This document shows, piece by piece, positions 50,007-63,164 of a stretch of DNA of 64,000 nucleotides. The notes beneath the pieces are model-generated. The model ran no database searches. It was not told where the DNA came from and saw only the letters and a list, made by a program, of their open reading frames with translations. The DNA lies in the NCBI RefSeq assembly GCF_048128805.1, contig NC_136015.1, positions 25,629,903 through 25,693,902 of the forward strand, given 5' to 3'. Source of the DNA: Centroberyx gerrardi. Taxonomy: Eukaryota; Chordata; Actinopteri; Beryciformes; Berycidae. Positions within the stretch are counted from its first letter, which is position 1; every line of letters begins with the position of its first letter. The translations under genes and the position numbers were made by a program.

Positions 50007-50338
50007 TCAGGACTGGGAACACTGGTCTCTCCTCAGTGTCTCCGAGAGCGGAGACTGGGAGCCCTGGGTGGCCTCACAGGTCACAGAGCCCACCTTCCTC
50101 CACCGGTCCGCAGGGAGCCTCAGGGTGCTGCTCCAGCTGTAGCGGCCGTCCTTCTCCAGCACCCCGGGGCTCCTGCTCTCCTCCCAGCTGCTGCTGCTGC
50201 TGCTGCTGCCGTCCACCTTCCAGGCCAGCCTCCAGTCTGAGGGGAAGCCCTTGTTGGCCAGGCACATGAGCGTGGCCTTCCCCTGCTGCAGCTCCACGCT
50301 GGAGGGGGGCAGCACCGTCAGGGTGGGACGGACATCAC
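50007..50338 (-). CDS. IgL1 constant exon C7, type A
   Basis: Full domain, seven Ser, tail RDQCSQS. Poly(A) signal TTTATT at 49771-49776. About 6.6 kb from V13 to V14 repeats the V12-to-V13 unit. The intron has a small deletion just after the acceptor (about 50360). Open. Confidence 0.95.
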
Positions 50339-51140
50339 CTAGGAGACACCGATCAGCTTATGAGTGTGAGAGTCCATTTTCCCCTTTAAGGACTTTCTGT
50401 CAGATGGTTTTTATGCTCCACCAGTCACTCACTCACACATTGTTTCACTTCCCTTTAAGAAGCCTCTCATGCATATCAGCACAGAAAGAGTCCTCATATG
50501 ACCACGAATATATCAAACTACATAATAAAAGGAGAACAGATTTGGCTACATTTTAAAATTTCTCATTTAAATCAGCAAACATTTCTAACTGTATTTTAAA
50601 TTAAATTGGAAACTGGAAAAATTGCAAACAAATTGGATTACAAATACATTTTTAAATAGGATTTTTTTCTTGAGGTTTGTTGAAACATAACTCTGTGTTT
50701 CTGTAAAGTATAAGCTAAAAACAAATCATGATCATAAAATTAGAAAATGTCGAAATAGCTTTTGAAACCGTACGCCTACTTGAAGCGACAAAATAAGACA
50801 TTTGTCTACATTTTCAAATATTCACAAGTTGTCAACAATCATTTAAGTGAAAATTGAAGATTTAAAAGCAATTTTGGAAAGTAGTAATGTTTTTCATTCA
50901 TCTTTTCTAAAGGTCAAGTTGTTGACTTTTCACAGTATGTCTACAATGTGTAAAAACAAAAGTGTAGTCAAGCAGCTGTAAGTTAGACTCCATGGTTAAG
51001 GAGAGAAACAGAGAAAAGAAAGCTAACTGTAAGTGATGTAAGTCAACACACTGGATATTTATATCTACTTCTAAAATTCAGACACAGGAATAAAAGCCTT
51101 AATAAATAATATGATGTTTAAAATTTGTGCAGAAACTTAC
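50339..51140 (-). other. J-C intron of the C7 unit
   Basis: Type A intron lacking about 50 bp of the conserved block next to the exon (the part with the TGTCAATCAATCACC sequence) but keeping TAAGGACTTTCTG and the octamer-like site. No gene. Confidence 0.5.
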
Positions 51141-51178
51141 TTCCAACATCCAGTCTGGTTCCTCCACCAAAAGTGTAC
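51141..51178 (-). CDS. IgL1 J segment J7a
   Basis: [12 protein letters not shown], the only J here starting with Tyr (TAC). 23-RSS 51179-51217. Confidence 0.92.
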
Positions 51179-51526
51179 CACAGTGATACAAACTCATTGA
51201 GCCGCCGTACAAAAACCTCTCACTCTAGAGAGACACGGCTCTCTCACTTTGTCAGACAAAACTAAAACTACAAGCCCTCAAGAAGCAACTTTATATTAAT
51301 TGTTAGGAATACATACTTTCTCCTCTGGCCCAAGACTCATAATTATTAAATTGGCCATTTGGATTCATTTAATTAAATTGTCTGTTCATTGGTGAAAGGA
51401 ATTTCTCATTTACAAAATACATATTAACATAGAAAATTAAATACATAGTTTCCTAAAATACACTGATTATGTAACAAATTAAAATGTAGCTCATGGATTC
51501 CGAAAAACATGAGATGGGTTACTTAC

Positions 51527-51564
51527 TTCCAACATCCAGTCTGGTTCCTCCACCAAAAGTCAAC
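51527..51564 (-). CDS. IgL1 J segment J7b
   Basis: [12 protein letters not shown], type A donor, 23-RSS 51565-51603. Confidence 0.92.
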
Positions 51565-52116
51565 CACAGTGATACAAACTCATTGAGCCGCCGTACAAAA
51601 ACCTCTCACTCTAGAGAGACACGGCTCTCTCACTTTGACAACAACAAACTCACCGAAATCAGGCTGAATTTGTAAAACCTAGCTAGCTCATGTAATAACT
51701 AGCTAAATTATCACAAATAGCACAACATTCCAAAACTAATCATTTTTGGTTTGTATACTGTTAAATTTGTCTTGTAGTGATATTTATTTCTCTAGCAGTG
51801 AACTTAAACAAGACAAAATAAATTCTTGAAAAACACTTGTTTATAGACATCAAGCCAAATCTACATATTAATAACATTGGATATATTTATAATCAAGAGT
51901 TTGTTAAATTGATTGATCCATTTAGAAACAGCATCATCAGAGTAATCCAAGTCCCTGTTGGAGTCAGTCAGAGCATTTCCATAGAGAGCCACTTTGCATC
52001 AGCAGCACCATGCTCCAGTGCTCTGGGAGAGTTTATAGTCCTGAGAGTTGAACACTGGATGACTGACAGCTGTCCTTCATGACAACAGAAGCCACAGAAA
52101 TCCTCCTCATCAAAAC

Positions 52117-52599
52117 ATGACTTTGATCTCCATCCTCATCTGGACTCTCCTCTGCTGCTGCTTCACAGGTAAAGTCCAGAGAATCAAACTCCTCTCCTCT
52201 ATGAACATCCGTCCCTCTGAAATGAAGCGGAGAAAACGATGACGGTGGTTTATGTTTTTGTCTCTGTATCCTCAGAGTCCAGAGGCCAGGTCACAGTGAC
52301 TCAGCCTGGAGCAGTGAGGTCTGCTCTGGGAGGCTCCGTCACCATCAGCTGTCGAACCAGTCCCAAGGTTTATGTTCATAGCAGCAACCACTATTTAGCC
52401 TGGTACCAACAGAGAGATGGAGAAACTCCTAAACTGCTCATTTACTGGGCTAATACTCGAGCATCAGGGATTCCAGGTCGTTTTACAGGCAGTGGATCAG
52501 GGACTGACTTCACTCTGACCATCAGTGGAGTCCAGGCTGAAGATGCAGCAGTTTACTACTGTCAGAGTTTCCACTATATCAACAGTCAGGATCTGTTCA
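52117..52599 (+). CDS. IgL V segment V14, family A
   Basis: Leader 52117-52168, V exon 52276-52599, 12-RSS 52600-52627. CDR1 [18 protein letters not shown]3 [15 protein letters not shown]1 has SALGGS with Leu for Pro. Open. Confidence 0.93.
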
Positions 52600-52694
52600 C
52601 ACAGTGATAAAGCGTCGTACAAAAACCTCCCTCAGTCAGACTGAACTGACTGCTGCAGCTGGAAGCTACTGCAGGAACTGATACAGTTCACTGA

Positions 52695-52741
<47 letters not shown>

Positions 52742-53074
52742 TGAGAATTGATGATGTGGTTCATAGTGTCTCTACCAGTTTTCCTTCTGAAGTTAAAACA
52801 GCCCACCTCCCACCTCAACAACCTGAAAGTTCCCCCAAATGAAGAGGACAGTTCCAGTGAAGAAGCCCAATCAGACCCATTAAAAGCACAACAACATCTA
52901 GCAAAGTAAGCTGTCCTGATGCCGACCCCCAAACCACTGCTGAATGATCCAAACAGCTTATCCACGCTGGTCCTGGAATATCTGGACTGTCAGGATCCAA
53001 ACAGATCAGGAGGATCATTCAGTCAACTGGATCAGGAAGCCTTATTTAGATAGAGGAAAGTCAAGAGAGTCTTT

Positions 53075-54997
53075 ACATTGTCATCTCAGATAAAGGCAGA
53101 ATGGTAGACTGTTTCAATAAGCATTTTGTTAGGGTTGGTCATGCCTTTGTAGCTGCCACGCTCACTCCTACTGTCAGCCCTGCTGACTCAGTTTCGAGCA
53201 CTGGTCCTCTCCCCCCAGACACCCTCCACTTCTCCTTCCAGCCAGTGTAGGAGAATGAGGTGCTTGGGGAGCTGCTCAAACTGGATCCTTATAAATCAGC
53301 TGGGCTGGATGCTCTAGACCCTTTCTTCTTGAAGTTAGCGGCTCATATTATCTCAACTCCCATCACCTGTCTGTTCAACCTCTCCCTGCAGACCTATGAA
53401 TTCCCCCAGGACTGGAAATCTGCTGCTGTCATCCCACTCTTCAAGGGAAGTGACAAGTTAGACCTCAGTAGTTACAGGCCCATATCCATCTTGCCTTGCC
53501 TCTCCAAAGTTGTTGAGAAATTGGTGAACAAACAGCTCACCCACCACCTGGAGTCCCACAGTATTCTCACCATCATGCAGTCTGGCTTTAGAACCGGCTA
53601 TGGGTGTGTCTCTGCAACACTTAAAGTGTTAAACGACATCATATGTGCCATCGACAACAAAGAGTACTGTGTGGCTGTATTTATTGACTTGCAAAGGCTT
53701 TTGATTCTGTGGACCACTGTATCCTGCTTGACAGGCTCAAGGACATAGGATTCACAGAGGAATGTCTGGCATGGTTCAACAGCTACTTCTCTGGTCGTGT
53801 ACAGTCTGTGAGAGCTGAGGGTTTCCTGTCTGACCCACTGTCCCTGTCCATGGGTGTCCCTCAGGGGTCCATTCTAGGTCCAACCCTATTCAAGATCTAC
53901 ATAAATAATGTTGCTCATGCTGCTGGCAGCTCTCACATCCACCTGTATGCTGACGACACCATTTTGTACACATCCAGCCCCTCCCTGAACACTGCCCTGA
54001 CTTCCCTGCAGCACAGCTTCAACAGTATCCAATACGCCTTCTCCAACCTTCACCTTCTCCTAAATACTAAAAAAACAAAATGCATGGTCTTCAACCGGAA
54101 CCTACCCCAAGTCGCCTGCCCCCTCAAAATCTCCTCCCTGGATGGGTCAGAACTTGAATTCGTCAACTCCTATAAATACCTGGGTATCTGGCTCGACAGT
54201 TCACTCTCCTTTCAAACTCACATCAACACGCTGCTCTCCAAAGTCAGAGCAAGAATTGGTTTCCTGTACCGTAATAAAGCATCTTTCACCCATTCTGCAA
54301 AGCACACCCTGGTTAAGATGACCATTCTCCCAATCCTGGATTATGGCGACTTAATCTACAGGATTGCCCCCAAAAACCTTCTCAATAAACTGGACGTCAT
54401 CTACCACACTGCCATCCGCTTTGTCACCGGTGCCCCTTTCAACATTCATCACTGTAACCTGTATTCTCTAGTCAACTGGTCATCACTCCATACCAGGCGA
54501 CAAATCCACTGGTATCAGTTCATTTATAAAACTATCACTGGCAAAACCCCCCCATACCTCCGCTCACTACTCAATATCTCCATCAGTAACTGCAATTTAC
54601 GTTCTGGCAAATTCATTATTATGGTCATTCCTAAAGTCCGCACCTCCTTTGGTCTTCACTCATTCCAGTTTGCCGCTCCTAGTGACTGGAATGAGTTGCA
54701 AAAGATGCTAAAACTCCACACCTTCATTCCGTTACCCTCCTTTAATAACTCATTACAAGCGATAGTTTCTGATCACTGCACCTGCTTTTGACTTCTGGTC
54801 CATAGTACATAGATTGTTGTTGTTGTATATACTGTATATATTGTGATGTCTTAAATTTGTCTAATGTTGTTATGTACTTGCTGTATTTATGTGTTAATGT
54901 CTTGCACCGTCTTGCCTTCTGTTTCTGCCTCTTGGCCAGGTCGTCATTGTAAATGAGAATTGGTTCTCAACTGACTTATCTGGTTAAATAAAGGTGA
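53075..54997 (+). mobile_element. LINE with intact 3' end and target duplication
   Basis: Flanked by AGTCTTT (53068-53074, 54998-55004); the empty site is seen near 2684. RT frame: FKGSDKLDLSSYRP, GVPQGSILGPTLF, LYADDTILYTSS, SYKYLGIWLDSSLSF, ILDYGDLIY, SLHTRRQIHWYQFIYK. A one-base loss after VFIDL splits it into two frames (to 53748 and from 53709). The tail is TTCTCAACTGACTTATCTGG and TTAAATAAAGG. The endonuclease is missing. Orthologous insertion to 33668-34795. Confidence 0.88.
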
Positions 54998-55599
54998 AGT
55001 CTTTTTCTTGAAGGAAGGGAATAGTTGGGTGAACACATGTATCTATTGTACAGACACTGAGTCAGGCCAGAAGAGGGGAATGTGGTGTCAGACTGTAGAA
55101 GGAAACCTTGGCATCAGAAAATAAAGACAAGCCACTGGAAATACAGACAAGCACCAAGAACAAGGAAACTCCTGAGGAAATGAGGGAAACGTAATATACT
55201 GAAAGCAGGTTGGGATATTTTACTGACATGGACTGATAATAAATAATATTAAACTTCATTGAATATCACTTTTTAAGACAATTATATAGACAAACAACGA
55301 CTCAAAACCATTTAGATGAACAATAAAAAGCCCAGGATTTAATAAAAATATAATTGTCATTGGATGCATTGTTAATCAAGAGTTTGTTAAATTAATTGAT
55401 CCATTTAGAAACAGCATCATCAGAGTAATCCAAGTCCCTGTTGGAGTCAGTCAGAGCATTTCCATAGAGAGCCACTTTGCATCAGCAGCACCATGCTCCA
55501 GTGCTCTGGGAGAGTTTATAGTCCTGAGAGTTGAACACTGGATGACTGACAGCTGTCCTTCATGACAACAGAAGCCACAGAAATCCTCCTCATCAAAAC

Positions 55600-56082
55600 A
55601 TGACTTTGATCTCCATCCTCATCTGGACTCTCCTCTGCTGCTGCTTCACAGGTAAAGTCCAGAGAATCAAACTCCTCTCCTCTATGAACATCCGTCCCTC
55701 TGAAATGAAGCGGAGAAAACCATGACGGTGGTTTATGTTTTTGTCTCTGTATCCTCAGAGTCCAGAGGCCAGGTCACAGTGACTCAGCCTGGAGCAGTGA
55801 GGTCTGCTCCGGGAGGCTCCGTCACCATCAGCTGTCGAACCAGTCCAGAGGTTTATGTTCATAGCAGCTACCACCGTTTAGCCTGGTACCAACAGAGAGA
55901 TGGAGAAACTCCTAAACTTCTCATTTACAATGCTAAAAGTCGAGCATCAGGGGTTCCAGATCGTTTTACAGGCAGTGGATCAGGGACTGACTTCACTCTG
56001 ACCATCAGTGGAGTCCAGGCTGAAGATGCAGCAGTTTACTACTGTCAGAGTGGTCACATTATCAACAGTCAAGCTCTGTTCA
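55600..56082 (+). CDS. IgL V segment V15, family A
   Basis: Leader 55600-55651, V exon 55759-56082. CDR1 [18 protein letters not shown]2 NAKSRAS, FR3 [11 protein letters not shown]3 [13 protein letters not shown]. The 12-RSS (56083-56110) has a changed spacer (ATAAAGCATCAT) that loses the CGTCGT shared by the others; heptamer and nonamer are consensus. It stands alone: no C or J between it and V14. Confidence 0.92.
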
Positions 56083-56177
56083 CACAGTGATAAAGCATCA
56101 TACAAAAACCTCCCTCAGTCAGACTGAACTGCCTGCTGCAGCTGGAAGCTACTGCAGGAACTGATACAGTTCACTGA

Positions 56178-56210
<33 letters not shown>

Positions 56211-56282
56211 CATCGTTGGTGAGAATTCATAATGTTGTTCATAGTGTTTCTACCAGTTTGCCTTCTGAACTTTAAACAGCCC

Positions 56283-58245
56283 ACTATTAAAACTAACTAA
56301 TTCCCGTACTGATTGGCTAAACTTTCGCACAGATAGAAATCAGAAATCCAAATCAGATCTTTTAACCACCACCAAACACTTAAATGATCCCAAAAACTTC
56401 TGGAAGATTGTTAAATCTTTATCTCTGTCTAGTAATAATAATCTTCCATTTGAGATTTCACTTGGATCATCACAGTCTGACACATATAAATCTTATATGG
56501 TGAATCATTTTAATCAGCACTTTGTTGAATCCTGTTCTCTTTTTGAGTGAACTGCTTTCTCCCAGTCTTTTGTTCGCCCTATGGCAAAAGAAAACAATGG
56601 TGCATTTAATTTTAAACCTTTTACCTGTGCTGAGGTGCTCAAGGCCCTCCGCGCAATTGATGGTGGCAAATCCTCTGGTGCTGACATGCTTGAACCTAGT
56701 CTGTTAAAAACTGTGGCTGATATAATTGCAATGTCCCTAACTCACATTTTCAATTTTTCAATCCAAACAAACACGATGCCTTCTATCTGGAAAATGGCTG
56801 ACGTTCTACCACTGCACAGAGGTAGTGATCCTTCAAATTTGAATAACTACAGACCCATTTCTGAATTACCTGCCCTGACAAAAACCCTTGAGAGCCTTAT
56901 AAACTCTCAGTTGAAATAATATTCTCAATAAGCACCAATTAGGTTTTAGAGCGGGCCACAGCCCCATGTCAGCTATCATGAATGTTGTTAATGATGTGAC
57001 AATAAACAGCACTATGCTTGTCTCTTTGTTGACCTGTCCTGGCTTTTGACACAGTTGACCATCAAACTCTCCTCAATAGACTGTACGATGTTGGGCTGAG
57101 TTCCAGTGTGGTTGGCTAACAGGAAGCAGTGTGTCTCAGTCGATGGTCTGAAATCCACTTTTTTAAATGTTAAAAATGGTGTTCCCCAGGGCTCGATCCT
57201 GGCTCCCATCCTCTTCAGTATTTATATAAACAAACTTGATGATGGCATTGCGGACACAAAAGCTAACTTTTATGCAGATGACGCTGTTCTTTATTATATT
57301 GCCCCCTCTTTAGACAGTGCTCTATCTAAACTCCAGTCTGCTTTCAACACCCTGCAGGAAAATCCGACTTATGCTGAATTCTGACAAGACCAAACTTATG
57401 ACTTTTTCCCGCACTAAATCTCTTACTCCCACAACTCACCCCATTATGGCTGCAAATAACATGCAAATTGAACATGTTACAAGCTACAGGTACCTGGGAG
57501 TCTGTCTGGATAAGGATCTTAATTTCAAAGAGCACATCAGCAAATTGACAAAAAAAACTCATAAGTCAAGCTTGGTTTCTTTTTTCAAAACAAATCCTGC
57601 TTTTCTCAAAACGCCAGGCAAAGACTAGTTTCCTCTACCTTCATACCAGTTTTAGATTACCGTAATATTATTTATATGCATGCCCCACTGTTATGACCCA
57701 GTGGGGGTCATGTATGCTGGCATGTTCTGTAGTATGTATGTATGTATGTATGTCGGCATATTCTGTTTTCTCTCTCTCTCTCCCTCTCTGTGCCCTCTCT
57801 GGAGTGTGGGTAATTGCTTGCAGGTGGGGGTTTTGCTATTGGATGACCCGGGTGATTGGAGGGGTGTGTCCTGTGTACTGATTGGCCTGCGGATGACAGC
57901 TCCAGGGATATAAAGGCAGAGGACAGCTGATACTGTGGGCTCTCTCTTCTTCCCTGCTCCCAACCAGCCAGACCACGTTGTGATACAGCTGCTGAGTTTG
58001 TAACTAAGCTCCAGTAACTTGTTGCAGTATTTAAGGACCTTGAGTTATTTGTAAATACCTATTCCAGTAGCAGCTCCAGGCCTGTAGGGGTGGCTAGCCT
58101 TTTTGTTGAAGTACTCTGTTTTCTCATGTTTTGTTTAGAGAGTTAGGTTAGCTACCTATGTTCTTTTGTTTCCCTGGAAAATACATTTTGAATCTCAATG
58201 GGACTTCCTGGTAAAATAAAGGCTAAATAAAAAAAAAAGAAAAAA
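56283..58245 (+). mobile_element. LINE, degraded, with poly(A)-like tail
   Basis: Broken frames read GGKSSGADMLEPSLL, NNYRPISELPAL, NGVPQGSILAPILFSIYIN, FYADDAVLYY and SYRYLGVCLDKDLNF; at least three frame breaks and stops. It ends CTTCCTGGTAAAATAAAGG and an A run at 58229-58245. It replaced about 85 bp of V spacer. An unrelated insertion lies inside (57690-58180). Confidence 0.75.
57690..58180 (+). mobile_element. Possible solo LTR inside the LINE
   Basis: A block with no LINE similarity begins TGTTATGACCC, has a promoter-like GATATAAAGGCAG (about 57907) and no coding capacity. The layout suggests a lone LTR, but no target duplication or clear end was found; it may be another non-coding insertion. 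Confidence 0.3.
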
Positions 58246-58517
58246 GCACAACAACATCTAGCAAAGTAAGCTGTCCTGATGCTGACCCCCAAACCACTGC
58301 TGAATGATCCAAACAGCTTATCCACGCTGGTCCTGGAATATCTGGACTGTCAGGATCCAAACACATCAGGAGGATCATTCAGTCAACTGGATCAGGAAGC
58401 CTTATTTAGATAGAGGAAAGTCAAGAGAGTCTTTTTCTTGAAGGAAGGGAATAGTTGGGTGAACACATGTATCTGTTGTACAGACACTGAGTCAGGCCAG
58501 AAGAGGGGAATGTGGTG

Positions 58518-58735
58518 TAAAGCGCATTTTATACTTTTTGCCGGTGATTGTCATCACGTCTGCTTCCTTTTTTTCTCTTCTTCTATGTTTTGTTTTGGTG
58601 TGATATGATTTTTTTTAAAACACTGCCACCCTGTGTAACGAATTTCAACATTATGCTCCGCACACATCAAACAGAAATATAAAAACTTGAATGTAAGTTA
58701 TGCCACGGTCTTTACATTTGCACTTTACATTAACC
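58518..58735. other. Unknown 215-bp insert in the spacer
   Basis: The spacer reads GTGGTGT-CAGACTG...-AACCTTGGCATC near 19515 and 55085 but here GTGGTGT is followed by about 215 bp of new sequence before AACCTTGG. A few host bases are lost. No frame or family recognised. Confidence 0.5.
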
Positions 58736-59137
58736 TTGGCATCAGAAAATAAAGCCAAGCAACTGGAAATACAGACAAGCACCAAGAACAAGGAAATGAG
58801 GGAAACTAAATATATTGAAAACAAGATGGGGCATTTCACTGACATGGTTTGTAATAATTAAAATTTAAAGGACAGCACTTTTATAAGCAGAGTTATAGAC
58901 AAAATAACAAAGAACCAAAAACATTAAGATGAACGATGATGAAGAATATGCCAGGATTGAATTAAAAACAGGATTATACAGGAATCATACATACAAAAAC
59001 AAGAGGAATGGGTGAAAACAAATGACATTAAAAGCCTGTGTGTAATAAATAGTTTTTCTATCTTTTTCTAAATAGTCAATGCTCCCAGCACTGAGGGGGA
59101 AACACCATGATATGCTCAGGACAGCTACAGTTCACTG

Positions 59138-59178
<41 letters not shown>

Positions 59179-59275
59179 ATATCAGTCCTGCCTCTCTGCT
59201 CTCCACCCGTTAAGAGGCCAGTGTTGATCAGTGGCTGTCCAGGCCTTTCAGAGCCACTGACACGCCGGCAGCACA

Positions 59276-59843
59276 ATGATGATGTCACAGATTCTACTGC
59301 TGGGCACCCTGGGGCTCCTTGTTCAGGGTGAGACTCTCTTCTGAAAACTTTGCTTCAGGATGCAACCAGGTTTACCAGAATGATGTTCTGCTATGATGGA
59401 GAAACACTGAAACAACCAGCATTTACCTTCTTCCATCTATTCTCCATGTTAAAGAAATTATACTCTTCTGTTTTGATATTGATCATCTTTCTCCAAGCTG
59501 TATTTGTCTCAATAACCCTTCTCCTCTTTTTCATATTTTTCAGATTCAACAGGAGAAATCATTGTGACTCAGTCTCCTGAATCTCAGTCTGTTGAACCAG
59601 GACAGACTGTCTCTATCAGATGTAAAGCCAGTACAAGTATTAGTAACAACCTCCAGTGGTACCTTCAGAAACCTGGAGAAACTCCTAAACTTCTGATTTA
59701 TTATGCTACAACCCGTCAGTCTGGGGTTTCAGATCGTTTTAGTGGGAGTGGATCTGGGACTGACTTCACTCTGACCATCAGTGGAGTCCAGACTGAAGAT
59801 ACAGGAGTTTACTACTGTCAGCAGTGTAACAGCTGGCCGTTCA
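59276..59843 (+). CDS. IgL V segment V16, family B
   Basis: Leader 59276-59327, V exon 59544-59843, 12-RSS 59844-59871. Encodes [15 protein letters not shown] and [10 protein letters not shown]: an extra Cys two residues after QQ begins CDR3, unlike all relatives. Intron acceptor TTTTTCAG. Open. Confidence 0.93.
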
Positions 59844-59871
59844 CACAGTGATACAACGTCGTACAAAAACC

Positions 59872-60850
59872 TCCCTCAGCTGGAGAGGAACTGATCTGAC
59901 TCAACAGCTGCAGAGAAACTAAAACAACAATGGTTTGTCCAAAAAGACAGTTTATAATAGGATATAATAATCATGTTTTCATCATGAAAACATTCTTTTT
60001 AATGTTGTTTTAATGATTATGTTGATGAAACAGGGTTTGAAACAGGATCACTGTTACAGCGAATCTAACTTTATTCAAAGTCAGAGTTAAACACATTTTA
60101 AGTATAGAATTTCAACTGTCATAAAACAAGATATTTTAATACAAATTATGAAACATTGATACTTTATTTGAAATTTTAGAGGATTTTCATTTTTTAACTA
60201 TGTTCAACTTCAAACATACTGAGTATTTTTCAGACAAACTCAACAATATCAAACTCTGCAGAATTACAAAAACAAAAGATCACAAAAGATCATTTAATGC
60301 ATAGTTTTAATCAGATTAATACTGATTTCAATATAGGAGTTTTTTAGTCAAATGAACTGAGTACCTTTTATTCCAAAAGACTCCACAAACTCAAACTCAT
60401 TACAATTCTCCAACAACAGAAAAGACTATTTAATTCATTGTGTTATTCAATATTATTTCTATGTATTATATTTTAATACAAACATACTGAGAGTCCTTTA
60501 GCAAAACAATTCTCACAAGCTGACAGTTGATGTAATTTCCAGTGAACCAAAATGCAATTAATTTGACATTATTTATGAAGTAGATATGTATTTTATTGGC
60601 TGTGTTTCTAAGCATATCCATCCATCTCTGTTGGTCTTTGACCTCTCCATGCTGACCTCCAACCTGTTGAAAGTCAATTTTACAACCATTCAGCTGTTCC
60701 TTCCTCACCCTCTTAAACCAAGACTGGGAAGACTGGGAAGACTGGTTCAGTCCAAACACAAACACACACGAGACTTGTTGTTCTCCATTCAGCCTCAAGT
60801 CAGAAATGTGAACAACATTCTGTCAATGATGATGTTTCCTTTGAATTTTT
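59872..60850. other. AT-rich 3' flank of V16
   Basis: No gene. Nearly the same as the flank of V9. Confidence 0.5.
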
Positions 60851-60854
60851 AGGG

Positions 60855-61190
60855 AAGACTTCATGAAATGGATATAATTACTACATCATGTCCCCCAGGC
60901 CTCAGTATTTACAAATGGGTTACAATCTTCTAGCTTTTACTTGGACAGGGGGAAACATCAAGGGTTTCCTTTGTCACCACATGTTTTTGCCTCAGTGCTT
61001 GAACCCTTTGCAGAGACAGAACACTGACATGTAAATATTTCAGGGGTCAAAACTGGAGACCACACTCAAGTTATATCACTTTATGCTGATGATATCCTGC
61101 TTTTTATTTCTAATCCTGAAATTTCTCATACTACGTTTGTAGATTTATTACAAAGATTCAGCATATTTTCTGGATACAGTATAAACGTGA
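60855..61190 (+). mobile_element. L1/Tx1-like LINE relic before C8
   Basis: QGFPLSPHVFASVLEPF and SLYADDILLFIS in broken frames. Copy of the relic before C4. Confidence 0.7.
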
Positions 61191-61703
61191 AAACATCCGA
61201 AGCCTTACCAATAGGACACTTAAAACATAGGCGATGTAGGTGTAACCATACAGAGAAATTTGCAAACAATAAATGAGAGTAATGATGAAAATGGTCTCCT
61301 TTCATCCTTACATCCACACCGAGCTCCTGCCTATCTTTAGGAAACCACTGGTAAACACAATCACTGTCATGTTGCACTCACAGAGTTAATGAATGTGTGA
61401 CAATATATTACATAATCCCATAATTTCTTCTTAAATCATCACCAATATTTATAAAATCCTAGTCACTTTACCCTGAGACAAGCTAAGGCTCTGTGAATTT
61501 AATTGAACCACTGTTACCAATAAGACAGCATCATAAGACATCTGTTATTGTTATGATAATATCCATGGAAACACAACTGATTTGGTGAAAAGATCTTTAT
61601 TGTCTTAACATATCAAGAATATCAGCATTACTGTGAGCATGAAAACTTTTTAAAGATTTAACGATTCTGGTGAGACAGACAGAGAGAGAGAGAGGGAGAG
61701 AGG

Positions 61704-61741
<38 letters not shown>

Positions 61742-61809
61742 ACAGTGCTGAGTGCAGACTGAGAGCAGTAGCAGAGTAAAACCAGTAGCAGAAGTCCCAG
61801 TGAGTCAGG

Positions 61810-62141
61810 TCAGGACTGGGAACACCGGTCTCTCCTCAGTGTCTCCGAGAGCGGAGACTGGGAGCCCTGGGTGGCCTCACAGGTCACAGAGCCCACCTTC
61901 CTCCACCGGTCCGCAGTGAGCCTCAGGGTGCTGCTCCAGCTGTAGCGGCCGTCCTTCTCCAGCACCCCGGGGCTCCTGCTCTCCTCCCAGCTGCTGCTGC
62001 TGCTGCTGCTGCCGTCCACCTTCCAGGCCAGCCTCCAGTCTGAGGGGAAGCCCTTGTTGGCCAGGCACATGAGCGTGGCCTTCCCCTGCTGCAGCTCCAC
62101 GCTGGAGGGGGGCAGCACCGTCAGGGTGGGACGGACATCAC
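61810..62141 (-). CDS. IgL1 constant exon C8, type A
   Basis: Full domain from DVRPTLTVL to RDRCSQS, seven Ser, [10 protein letters not shown] like C4. Poly(A) signal TTTATT at 61596-61601. Open. Confidence 0.95.
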
Positions 62142-63126
62142 CTAGGAGACACCGATCAGCTTAGAGGACAGGAAGGCTGCGGCTGTCAATCAATCACCGG
62201 GCGGTTTGACACCTTTACTGTGTGAGAGTGGATTTTCCCCTTTAAGGACTTTCTGTCAGATGGTTTTTATGCTCCACCAGTCACTCACTCACACATTGTT
62301 TCACTTCCCTTTAAGAAGCCTCTCATGCATATCAGCACAGAAAGAGTCCTCATATGACCACGAATATATCAAACTACAGTGGAAATAAATTTGTCTGCAT
62401 TTTGAAAATTTCCTCTAAATTTTCAAATCTTCTTTAACTGTACTTCATATAAAAAATGAGGTGGAAAAATATAAAGGAATCAGATTACCAATACATTTTC
62501 AGATTTTCTATGATTCGGTTGAAATAATGTTTACATCATGGTCAAAATAGAAATGTATACTAACACATGGATTGTGTTGAAGAAAACTGTAAAAAAGCAA
62601 CAGTGAGTTAGATTTAATGGTTTTGTATAGAAAAATTCAAAATGAAATGGCTACCATAACATAACTACCATACAATGGTGTTCATCAAAACAGATTTAAA
62701 ACATCAATTAGAATTAGCAAACTGTCAAAATAATGTTCAAGTAGGCTACATTTGAAAGCGTGAGATTTGGCTACATTTTCAAATTTTCTTCTATATCGAA
62801 ACGCTTGTTAGTTTAGTTTTAATTTGATTTACATTTATGGTAAAACTGGGAAATTAAAAAGGAATCTGCCAACCCATTTCAAAAATAGTATTTTTTTTCT
62901 AAAACCTTTTCTAAAGCTCAAACTGTTGACTTTTGACAGTCCAACAATGTGTAAAGACAAGTGCAGTAAAGCAGCTGTAAGTTAGACTCCAAGGTTAAGT
63001 AGAGAAACAGAGAAAAGAAAAGGAGACTATAAGTCACAAGATATTTATATCGACTTCTAAAATTCAGACACAGGAATTAAAGTATTAATAAATTATATGA
63101 TGTTTAAAATTTGTGCAGAAACTTAC
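62142..63126 (-). other. J-C intron of the C8 unit
   Basis: Begins with the conserved block (about 62170-62380) but the middle (62390-62850) differs from other type A introns and is AT-rich. No gene. Confidence 0.5.
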
Positions 63127-63164
63127 TTCCAACATCCAGTCTGGTTCCTCCACCAAAAGTCAAC
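63127..63164 (-). CDS. IgL1 J segment J8 with altered nonamer
   Basis: [12 protein letters not shown], type A donor. The 23-RSS (63165-63203) has nonamer GGTTTCTGT in place of GGTTTTTGT; the heptamer is consensus. One J only in this unit. Confidence 0.9.
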
